Assembly: GCA_015069185.1 (NCBI GenBank)
Contig: SVJB01000006.1
Span: 23,474-87,473, forward strand
DNA: 64,000 nucleotides
Origin: Oscillospiraceae bacterium
GTDB lineage: Bacteria; Bacillota; Clostridia; UBA1212; UBA1255
Direction of reading: 5' to 3'
A program made the translations under genes and the position numbers. The notes beneath the pieces were generated by a model, which saw only the letters and a list, made by a program, of their open reading frames with translations, ran no database searches and was not told where the DNA came from. Shown piece after piece: positions 35,934 through 44,147 of this stretch; within the stretch, counting starts at the first letter, position 1, and each line of letters opens with the position of its first letter.

Positions 35934-36487
35934 AATGTAACCCCTTCCTTTTCCAAGTACTTTGCCAGTTTCTTTCTTGTTCGCAGTAGCATCATTTTCA
36001 CTCTGCTCTCACCCATATTAAATTGAGTACAGATATCAGAAATGGAGTCATAATACCAATAACGGCAAACAAAAACGTTACATTCTGTTTGTGGAAGTCC
36101 ACGTAGGAATCTGTCGATAATCTCTGATAATTCCCAAGTTTGAATAATATCAGAATTTTCATCATCACATATGTAAAATTCAGAAAGTTCTTCTGTAACA
36201 GCAAACACACTGCCACCCCTTTTAGCTGCACTCTTATCACGTACTTTCTTAAGGGATAAATTTCTGACAATCTTTGCCAGATATGCCTTAAGATAATTAG
36301 GACGTTCAGGTGGTATATTATGCCAAACACTCAGATATGTATCCTGCAAGGTCTCTTCTATATCCATATCAGAATGTAAAATATTGCCTGCAATTTTATT
36401 TAAATACGTGCCATATTTATAAGCCAGTTCATGCACTGCTAGCTCATTTCTGTTCCAAAACAGTTCTATGATATTTTTATCTTCCAT
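35930..36487 (-). CDS. ECF-type RNA polymerase sigma factor
   Basis: A 185-residue sigma-70 family protein of ECF size, with region 2 (ELAYKYGTYLNKIAGNILHS, DIEETLQDTYLSVWHNIPPE, LKAYLAKIVRNLSLKKVRDK) and region 4 (LPQTECNVFVCRYWYYDSIS, DICTQFNMGESRVKMMLLRT, RKKLAKYLEKEG). It directs RNA polymerase to stress-type promoters. The first in-frame GTG (36499) lies inside the GAGG box, so I use the ATG at 36487. The stop overlaps the start of the serpin gene (ATGA), a tight coupling typical of sigma/anti-sigma pairs. It follows gerAB by 73 bp of A/T-rich DNA, which may hold its own promoter, including an autoregulated one; no consensus ECF promoter could be confirmed by eye. Confidence 0.9.
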   Translation of the reverse strand: MEDKNIIELFWNRNELAVHELAYKYGTYLNKIAGNILHSDMDIEETLQDTYLSVWHNIPPERPNYLKAYLAKIVRNLSLKKVRDKSAAKRGGSVFAVTEELSEFYICDDENSDIIQTWELSEIIDRFLRGLPQTECNVFVCRYWYYDSISDICTQFNMGESRVKMMLLRTRKKLAKYLEKEGVTL

Positions 36488-36560
36488 TTTCTGTCTCACC
36501 TCACATCAGTTGTTACCAAGAAACATGTCCCTCTACTAAATAAGTACCTAAAATTTACTG

Positions 36561-37658
36561 TTACGTCACAACTTTTTTCTTGTTTTTCACTGTTGCAATT
36601 ATAAAAATTATTATTGGCAATATAACCAACATCACAAATGTCACATAGCCTACCAGATTAAGCATTATTTCCAGCAGTTTTTCATTAGAATCCGCAATAT
36701 ACACAGTCAGGATAAGCAACAAAACACTGACAATATATATCATATAATCAGAAAGACGCTTTTTCTCTCCAATAACACGGCAAGCAAGCTTTGTAATACA
36801 GAATAACATAATTGCCACCCGTATGAAAAGAGCAAATATTATAAACGGGCTGAAAAAGCTCTCTACACGAGACAACGAAGATCCAAGATTAATAATATAA
36901 ATTATTTCAAAAGATGGATAGGAAAAAGACTTTATTAATGGGCCAAATACTGCGATTATACGTACTACTGATGCCACAATGAAAATCGTTGCAATAATTA
37001 TACCTTTTATATATGAGCCTTTCTTTATACCGCCTCTAACGTAAGGCGCGAACATAAGCAACATAAATATTTCTGAAAAAGGAACCGCAGTAATGAATAT
37101 TAAAGAATCAACATACGATTCTACCGGCTGCACCATTACTGGCATAAAATGGTTTTTATCCATATGAGGTAAGACACAAAGCAATAATACAGCTGACATA
37201 AATAGCAAGAAAAAGCAGCCGATTGCTCCGATATATGAAAAAAAGCCGGGACCGTTCTTAGCAGCATACAAGCAAACAATTGTGAAAACCACCGCTATGA
37301 TAATCCAATTCTGATCAGGCAGCAAATTGCTTGCCACAAATTGACCTGTTTGTCTTAAATTAATAGCACATATAAGCAGAAAAAAAGCTCCATATACAAG
37401 GCCAAATATCTTACCTATAACTCCGCCGAACACATGACATAAAATGGTTACAATGTCGCCTCCGGGATACAACTTTGTAAAGCCTGCATTAAGACATCCT
37501 ATAAGGATGCCTCCTATAGCGGCTACCATCATCATGATATACGTATCTCTACCGCCCTTTTGCAAGAAATACGTAATATACAAAAGAGTTCCCTGAAGGA
37601 AAAGGGCAACAATATATTTAAATTGTTTATTTGATATCTCAGCCTCTTTTATATCCAT
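36561..37658 (-). CDS. gerAB: Spore germination permease, GerAB family
   Basis: A 365-residue integral membrane protein with about ten helices, of the APC-superfamily spore germination group that forms the B subunit of germinant receptors. Recognisable features are the cytoplasmic N-terminus ISNKQFKYIVALFLQGT, a helix FGLVYGAFFLLICAINLRQT, and a segment ICLYAAKNGPGFFSYIGAI that occurs in GerAB-type proteins. It binds small nutrient germinants within the membrane. It is the last of three receptor genes; its ATG immediately follows the GerAC stop with no gap. Order is AA-AC-AB rather than the AA-AB-AC of Bacillus gerA. It proves the host lineage is, or recently was, spore-forming. Germinant not predictable. 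Confidence 0.9.
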   Translation of the reverse strand: MDIKEAEISNKQFKYIVALFLQGTLLYITYFLQKGGRDTYIMMMVAAIGGILIGCLNAGFTKLYPGGDIVTILCHVFGGVIGKIFGLVYGAFFLLICAINLRQTGQFVASNLLPDQNWIIIAVVFTIVCLYAAKNGPGFFSYIGAIGCFFLLFMSAVLLLCVLPHMDKNHFMPVMVQPVESYVDSLIFITAVPFSEIFMLLMFAPYVRGGIKKGSYIKGIIIATIFIVASVVRIIAVFGPLIKSFSYPSFEIIYIINLGSSLSRVESFFSPFIIFALFIRVAIMLFCITKLACRVIGEKKRLSDYMIYIVSVLLLILTVYIADSNEKLLEIMLNLVGYVTFVMLVILPIIIFIIATVKNKKKVVT

Positions 37659-38813
37659 TTATTTTTCACTTCCAAATATTGGTTCAATTAGCGATCCAGT
37701 CCGAATAATATTAGCATTAACTTTTATTTCGAAGGCAGCATGCTTATACAAGTCTTGCCAGTTATTTTTTACCAGTTCCCAACTTTTATATTTATGTCTG
37801 AAAAGATAATCACTTACGCCAAAAATATCACATCCATTTTCAAATGATTGCTCCAGCACATGTGACAATTGTTGTTTAATCAAATCTTCACAAGCTTTAT
37901 TTATTTCTTTTAGTTCCTGGGTGTTTTGTTCATCAGGCTTTACAACCTCTCCAAGATTGCCTTTTACATCTATATCAAATGTTATAACCAGCCTTTTCTT
38001 TTTATCCCCTTCAATTTTCGCCTTTAGTTCTGTACTACTACCTAAAATATCCACATTAACATTAGGAAGCATAATCTCTCCCTTATCAATCTTGCCTATG
38101 CCCCATAGGTAGCCACGAGTCTCATCACGGTTCATAACATACATAAGTTTGCCATTGCTAAACACGCCACTGCCGGTTACTTCAAATTGAACTTTTTCTG
38201 TTTCAGGATCCTCCTGACTAATACCAATAATTGGCATAACAGATGCCTTAAAGCAGGAATTAGATTCCATAGCAAACTGTAATAGCTCTAGCTTTGCGCA
38301 AGATGACATAGCCACTTGATTTTCCAATAAAATAGTCATTTCCTGAGAAGGAATACTTCCAAGATTTGTAGCCTTATCTAAAAGTTTCCATGCATCTATT
38401 TCAGTCATAACCATCGCAATATCATAGCGAGCCTCATCATCACGGAAAAAGTAATCCATATAATCAAAAATGCCATTTTCCGCGGCACTTCTGCCAATTA
38501 CTACAATCTGATTATGCGCAACATACAGCACTCTATTTGCCTCGTTATCAGCATTATCAACCGCCTCCAGCATATTTTTTCCTGCTTGCGTTATATTAAA
38601 GAATCGTTTTCCGCCTTCAAACTCCTCTGTTTTCACAATTTGTGTTGTGAAAAGCACGTTATCCTTACTACTGTCATAATCAATTCCTACGCCCAGTACA
38701 ATAGCAAGACTATCGAACTTCCGTTTATCAGCAGTGGGTGAACACCCCGTTACAATGAAAATTACAAACGTCAGAAAAAGCGCAAGCCATCTTTTCACCG
38801 ATTTATTTACCAT
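37659..38813 (-). CDS. gerAC: Spore germination lipoprotein, GerAC/Ger(x)C family
   Basis: A 384-residue lipoprotein with signal peptide (VKRWLALFLTFVIFIV) and lipobox VTGC at about residue 24. The mature part matches Ger(x)C proteins: DSLAIVLGVGIDYD, an early domain with FFRDDEARYDIAMVMTE, GVFSNGKLMYVMNRDETRGY, and a C-terminal GCDIFGVSDYLFRHKYKSWE followed by WQDLYKHAAFEIKVNANIIR, the family's WxxxF/V…V ending. GerAC proteins sit on the outer face of the inner spore membrane and are required for receptor function. It begins 11 bp after gerAA and abuts gerAB, so the three form one operon. The presence of intact lipobox and both conserved ends indicates a functional gene. Confidence 0.92.
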   Translation of the reverse strand: MVNKSVKRWLALFLTFVIFIVTGCSPTADKRKFDSLAIVLGVGIDYDSSKDNVLFTTQIVKTEEFEGGKRFFNITQAGKNMLEAVDNADNEANRVLYVAHNQIVVIGRSAAENGIFDYMDYFFRDDEARYDIAMVMTEIDAWKLLDKATNLGSIPSQEMTILLENQVAMSSCAKLELLQFAMESNSCFKASVMPIIGISQEDPETEKVQFEVTGSGVFSNGKLMYVMNRDETRGYLWGIGKIDKGEIMLPNVNVDILGSSTELKAKIEGDKKKRLVITFDIDVKGNLGEVVKPDEQNTQELKEINKACEDLIKQQLSHVLEQSFENGCDIFGVSDYLFRHKYKSWELVKNNWQDLYKHAAFEIKVNANIIRTGSLIEPIFGSEK

Positions 38814-38824
38814 AACAACACCAC

Positions 38825-40384
38825 CTATTCCCCCTCAGATGGTGGCACAGGTGTATCTACGCGCACTCTATTACCATCCGACATGCCGGACGGGCGTCTT
38901 ACCATGTACCACAGCGGCATACGCAGGAAAGAATCTTTTATATCACCAGGTTCAAAGTCGGCATATGGCGATAAATAAGGAAATCCAAAAGATGTTATGG
39001 ATACAAGATGGATCAGAACAACAATAAGACCTAATATCAATCCAAAAACTCCCATGAATCCGGTTACTATCAGAAGCCCCCATCTAAGAAGAGTCCCCTG
39101 CTCATGCAAAGGGTTCACAACATACCCAGTAACAGCTGTAAAGGCCACAACAATAACAATCGGTGCGCTTATAAGCCCTGCTGATACACAAGTCTCACCC
39201 ATAACTAAAGCGCCTACAATGCTTATTGTCTGCCCCATAGATTTAGGCATATGAATACCTGCCTCCTTAAGCAGTTCAAACACGCTAAGCAATAATACCG
39301 TCTCATGAAATGAATTGAAAGGTACGCCCGACCCAGCCTTTGCCATGCTGAACAAAAGCGATGTAGGTATTAATTCCTGGTGAAAAACAGTTAGTGCTAC
39401 AAAGGCAGCAGGAGTGATTATTGTGGCCAAAAAGGCCAGATATCTTATGATTCTAACAAAAGTAGCATAAAATGGTTTTGTGTAATAATCTTCTGCATTC
39501 TGGAAGGATTCCTGGAACAAAAATGGTGCCGTCAATGCTATAGGCGAGCCGTCAACCAATATACCTACCCTGCCTTCAAGTAACTTTGCCGCAAACACAT
39601 CAGGTTTCTGAGTGTTTCCCAAAGTAGCAAATATACTAAAAGGCCGATCTTCTATATATTGTTCGATATATCCGGAATCTAAAATCGCATCCGTGTTGAT
39701 GGAAGAAAGTCTCTTGCGAACTCTGTCTATCAGCTTATTATTCGCAATGCCTTCTATATAAACAATATTAATAATAGTCTTAGTCCTTCTGCCAATTTCT
39801 GCCTTTTCAAAGGCTAGTTTATTGTCTTTAATATACCTTCTTACTAAAGCAGTGTTAGTTCTAAGATGCTCTGTAAAGCTAGCATTAGGACCTCTCATAA
39901 CAACTTCATTAGAAGGCTGCTCTACCGAGCGCTTGGGATAACCTTTACTATCAATCACAATGGCAGCACTATATCCATCAATGAATAACACACTGCCGCC
40001 CTCCATTACAGAATTAATACATTTATCCATTTCAGGAATAACCTGTGCATCGCAAGCAACTAAAGACTCCTTGACGAAATCCTCTATTTTCCCCTTTGGA
40101 TTAACAGTTTTGTGCATTAACGGTCCAATAATATCCCGATTTACGTATATGCTGGAACACATACCATCTATGAAGGCAATCATAGCACTCACTGGAGCCT
40201 TTCCTTCACTGCCAATGAGAAACATACGAATACGCAAATCTGAGCTGAGACGCAATTTTTCATGCAGTATGCGCTCATTTTCCTCCAGATCCTTACTGAT
40301 ACTATTATCTTCTTGGGGAATATTATTTATATTATGATTAATTTTTTTAGATCGAATTAATTTAGTAAAAAGCTTTCTTAGCAA
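38825..40384 (-). CDS. gerAA: Spore germination receptor subunit GerAA
   Basis: A 519-residue protein of the GerA/SpoVAF family. The soluble N-terminal ~280 residues (VSAMIAFIDGMCSSIYVNRD, GGSVLFIDGYSAAIVIDSKG, LVRRYIKDNKLAFEKAEIGR, GYIEQYIEDRPFSIFATLGN, EGRVGILVDGSPIALTAPFL) precede a membrane domain of about five helices (KPFYATFVRIIRYLAFLATI, SMGQTISIVGALVMGETCVS). These are standard signatures of germinant receptor A subunits. It starts at a TTG (40384), eight bases after AAGGAAG, since no ATG fits. It leads the gerAA-AC-AB operon and lies 47 bp after hisH with no terminator between, so readthrough from the purF-hisH unit is possible. Confidence 0.92.
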   Translation of the reverse strand: MLRKLFTKLIRSKKINHNINNIPQEDNSISKDLEENERILHEKLRLSSDLRIRMFLIGSEGKAPVSAMIAFIDGMCSSIYVNRDIIGPLMHKTVNPKGKIEDFVKESLVACDAQVIPEMDKCINSVMEGGSVLFIDGYSAAIVIDSKGYPKRSVEQPSNEVVMRGPNASFTEHLRTNTALVRRYIKDNKLAFEKAEIGRRTKTIINIVYIEGIANNKLIDRVRKRLSSINTDAILDSGYIEQYIEDRPFSIFATLGNTQKPDVFAAKLLEGRVGILVDGSPIALTAPFLFQESFQNAEDYYTKPFYATFVRIIRYLAFLATIITPAAFVALTVFHQELIPTSLLFSMAKAGSGVPFNSFHETVLLLSVFELLKEAGIHMPKSMGQTISIVGALVMGETCVSAGLISAPIVIVVAFTAVTGYVVNPLHEQGTLLRWGLLIVTGFMGVFGLILGLIVVLIHLVSITSFGFPYLSPYADFEPGDIKDSFLRMPLWYMVRRPSGMSDGNRVRVDTPVPPSEGE

Positions 40385-40431
40385 AACAATTTCTTCCTTC
40401 TTGGTTAGTTTTGTTTTGCTGATAGTATGGC

Positions 40432-41058
40432 TTAATTAAACTGTAAAAATTCACGCAAAATTTTAAGTCCTGTATCGCCACTCTTTTCCGGATGGAATTG
40501 GCAAGCCATTACATTATCTTTTTGTATAGCCGATTGAAATTTAATTCCATACTCCGTCTCAGCACTAACAATCTCTGTTTGCGGAGTATCTAAATAAAAC
40601 GAATGAACAAAATATACATAGGGATTGGTATCAGGCTGGCGGAGAGCTTTGCTTATAATTGAATCTTCTTTGCAGTCAACCAAGCTATTCCAGCCTACAT
40701 GAGGTACCTTAAGTTTTCCTATATCACTACTGCGAAAGCCACGTATTTTTCCTTTAAAAACACCCAGTCCGGGAATGCCCGGGGACTCTTCACTTTCCTC
40801 AAAGAGCAATTGAAGCCCCAGACATATTCCAAGAAACGGTATTTTTTTATCAACAATGTCATAAATAACATTGCATAATTTGCAGTGTTTCATATTATCG
40901 ATTGCATCGCCAAAGGAACCAACGCCGGGCAGAATAACACGACCGGCGCCTTTTATTTCATCAGGATCTGATGTAATGTAGTATTCCTCTCCAAGAAATT
41001 TAAGAGCATTTGCCACACTACTTATATTCCCTGCTTTGTAATCAATAATACAAGTCAT
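40432..41058 (-). CDS. hisH: Imidazole glycerol phosphate synthase subunit HisH (glutamine amidotransferase)
   Basis: A 208-residue class I glutamine amidotransferase. The nucleophile elbow GICLGLQLLFEES has Cys79, the catalytic His lies in CQFHPEKSG, and IIDYKAGNISSVANALKFL and VILPGVGSFGDAIDNMK are HisH hallmarks. It supplies ammonia to HisF in histidine biosynthesis, with a by-product entering purine synthesis. No hisF or other his gene is nearby: the gene follows purF by 19 bp and precedes gerAA. A standalone HisH outside the his operon may be a second copy or reflect a scattered his pathway. The close link to purF is metabolically sensible because the pathways share PRPP and AICAR, but a different partner synthase is possible. 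Confidence 0.9.
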   Translation of the reverse strand: MTCIIDYKAGNISSVANALKFLGEEYYITSDPDEIKGAGRVILPGVGSFGDAIDNMKHCKLCNVIYDIVDKKIPFLGICLGLQLLFEESEESPGIPGLGVFKGKIRGFRSSDIGKLKVPHVGWNSLVDCKEDSIISKALRQPDTNPYVYFVHSFYLDTPQTEIVSAETEYGIKFQSAIQKDNVMACQFHPEKSGDTGLKILREFLQFN

Positions 41059-41077
41059 TTTAATTACTTTCCTTTAA

Positions 41078-42469
41078 TTAATCGTGAAAATATGGATATA
41101 CACCTGTAAAACATCCGTCACAGAATCCACAGTTAATGTCAGGTACAATTTCATTAAGTCTCTCTACAGGGAAATACACTAATGAGTCTGCACCTATCAT
41201 ATCACGAATTTCTTCTACTGTATGCTGGCATGCAAGGAGGTTCTCCTTATCCGGTACATCTGTGCCAAAGTAACATGGCCATGTAAACGGAGGTGACGAT
41301 ATTCTCATATGCACTTCCTTAGCCCCGGCTTCTTTGAGCATATCAACCAATTTGGCACATGTAGTACCGCGAACGATAGAGTCATCAACCATAACAATAC
41401 GTTTGCCCTTTACAGTATCCTTAAGTACGTTAATCTTAAGTCTTACTGCAGTGAGACGCTCTTCTTGTGTAGGTTGTATAAATGTTCTACCTACATAACG
41501 GTTTATAACAAGTCCTTTTCCGTATGGAATACCTGACTCCTGTGCATAACCAATAGCAGCATCAATACCTGAATCAGGTACACCAATAACAAGATCTGCA
41601 TCTACAGGATTAGTCTGAGCAAGAATCTTACCTGTAAGTTTTCTTGCTTCATGAACGCTCATACCTTCAATAACAGAATCGCTGCGTGCAAAATAAATGT
41701 ATTCAAAAATACACATCTTGCACTTCTTCCTATCCATACAATTGTCTGCTATAGTGCGTACACCATTCTTCTTATCAAATATTACAATCTCGCCCGGTGC
41801 TACATCTCTTACGAAATCAGCACGTATTGTATCAAAGGCACACGTTTCTGAGGCAACTACGTATGAATTCTCAATCTTACCGATAGAAAGAGGACGCATT
41901 CCCATAATATCACGACAAGCGATAAGCTTCTTGGGGCTCATAATAACGATTGAATATGAGCCTCTGAGCATTTTCATCACATTAGCAAGTGCGGTCTCTG
42001 TACGTCCTGTTTTAAGACGTTCGCGAGCCAACAGATGCATTACTATTTCAGCATCGGTTGTTGTCTGGAACACTGCTCCTGCCAATTCAAGCTCATGCTT
42101 AAGTTCAAGATAATTGGACAGACAGCCATTCATTGCGAAAGCCATCTGACCTTTTATATATCTGCTGACAAGCGGCTGAGCATTAGGAGCTCCAGTCTCA
42201 CCCTTAGGAGAGTATTTTACATGACCAATTGCCATACGACCCTTAAGTTGACTCAGCACATAATCATTAAACACCTCATGTACAAGTCCGTGATTCTTAT
42301 AGCAATCAATATGAGTATCCTGATTTACAGCAATACCACAGCTCTCCTGTCCTCTGTGTTGCATAGCAAAGAGAGCTGCGTAAGTTATTCTCGCACAGTC
42401 AAATCCGTCATTGTCAAATATACCGAAAACGCCGCATTCTTCTTGTAATTTATTATTATCTATTAACAT
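41078..42469 (-). CDS. purF: Amidophosphoribosyltransferase
   Basis: A 463-residue enzyme for the first committed purine step, PRPP + glutamine to phosphoribosylamine. It belongs to the Bacillus-type iron-sulfur group: an 11-residue propeptide precedes the catalytic Cys12 (EECGVFGIFD), and cysteines of the 4Fe-4S cluster are visible in KKCKMCIFEY, LLACQHT and NCGFCDGCF. The N-terminal Ntn domain shows MQHRGQESCGIAV and MNGCLSN; the phosphoribosyltransferase loop is GKRIVMVDDSIVRGTT. The protein ends shortly after the last cysteines, as in B. subtilis PurF. It is flanked by gdhA (19 bp upstream) and hisH (19 bp downstream), unlike the usual pur operon. No purine riboswitch or PurR box was recognised upstream. 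Confidence 0.96.
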   Translation of the reverse strand: MLIDNNKLQEECGVFGIFDNDGFDCARITYAALFAMQHRGQESCGIAVNQDTHIDCYKNHGLVHEVFNDYVLSQLKGRMAIGHVKYSPKGETGAPNAQPLVSRYIKGQMAFAMNGCLSNYLELKHELELAGAVFQTTTDAEIVMHLLARERLKTGRTETALANVMKMLRGSYSIVIMSPKKLIACRDIMGMRPLSIGKIENSYVVASETCAFDTIRADFVRDVAPGEIVIFDKKNGVRTIADNCMDRKKCKMCIFEYIYFARSDSVIEGMSVHEARKLTGKILAQTNPVDADLVIGVPDSGIDAAIGYAQESGIPYGKGLVINRYVGRTFIQPTQEERLTAVRLKINVLKDTVKGKRIVMVDDSIVRGTTCAKLVDMLKEAGAKEVHMRISSPPFTWPCYFGTDVPDKENLLACQHTVEEIRDMIGADSLVYFPVERLNEIVPDINCGFCDGCFTGVYPYFHD

Positions 42470-42488
42470 TAATGTTTAATCTCCAAAA

Positions 42489-43862
<1,374 letters not shown>

Positions 43863-43902
43863 TCAAGTAATAAATAAAATACTACTTTGCCAATAGATTT
43901 GT

Positions 43903-43931
43903 AGTATAGCATATCAAAAAAATCATCGCAA
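43903..43931 (-). promoter_or_regulatory. Sigma-A-type promoter of gdhA
   Basis: On the minus strand TTGCGA (43926-43931), exactly 17-bp spacer, TATACT (43903-43908), 76 bp before the gdhA ATG. The 42-bp repeats end 39 bp upstream of the -35. Confidence 0.78.
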
Positions 43932-43969
43932 TATTTTTCTTGAATTTCAGAGAAAGTATCGGAGCCAAT

Positions 43970-44060
43970 CAAAAACCACAAATTAGTTTTTGAATTTTCA
44001 CGGGCAAGATTCAAAAACCACAAATTAGTTTTTGAATTTTCACGGGCAAGATTCAAAAAC
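43970..44060. repeat. 42-bp tandem repeat with alternating inverted arms
   Basis: Two identical 42-bp units (43970-44011 and 44012-44053) plus the first 7 bp of a third. Each unit contains the decamer arms GTTTTTGAAT and ATTCAAAAAC in inverted orientation, so five arms alternate (43970 partial, 43986-43995, 44009-44018, 44028-44037, 44051-44060), about 18-23 bp apart. Any adjacent pair can form a 10-bp stem with a 9- to 13-base loop. It lies between the two divergent promoters, outside both core elements, which suggests an operator array rather than an attenuator. Confidence 0.85.
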
Positions 44061-44084
44061 TAAATTAGATATTTTAAATTATTA

Positions 44085-44113
44085 TTTACGTATTTATATT
44101 GTTGTGTTATTAT
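44085..44113 (+). promoter_or_regulatory. Promoter of the GH36 gene
   Basis: TTTACG (44085-44090), 17-bp spacer, TATTAT (44108-44113), 34 bp before the ATG at 44148. The -10 lies inside a palindrome. Confidence 0.65.
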
Positions 44114-44129
44114 GTACATAACATAATAA
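44107..44129. promoter_or_regulatory. Palindrome overlapping the GH36 -10 element (operator candidate)
   Basis: TTATTATGT (44107-44115), 5-bp centre, ACATAATAA (44121-44129): perfect 9-bp arms. Placement over the -10 and start region is classic for a repressor site. The regulator is unknown; no repressor gene is adjacent. Confidence 0.55.
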
Positions 44130-44147
44130 TTCAGAAGGAGTTATCAA

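Noticed and set aside
41697..42113. 138-codon open frame on the plus strand
   Set aside because: Antisense to purF, no ribosome site, no family features.
42470..42488. Looked for purine riboswitch or PurR box before purF
   Set aside because: Only 19 bp separate purF from gdhA; there is no room for one.
43970..44060. Repeats considered as a small CRISPR array
   Set aside because: Units are directly adjacent and identical, with no variable spacers, and no cas genes are nearby.
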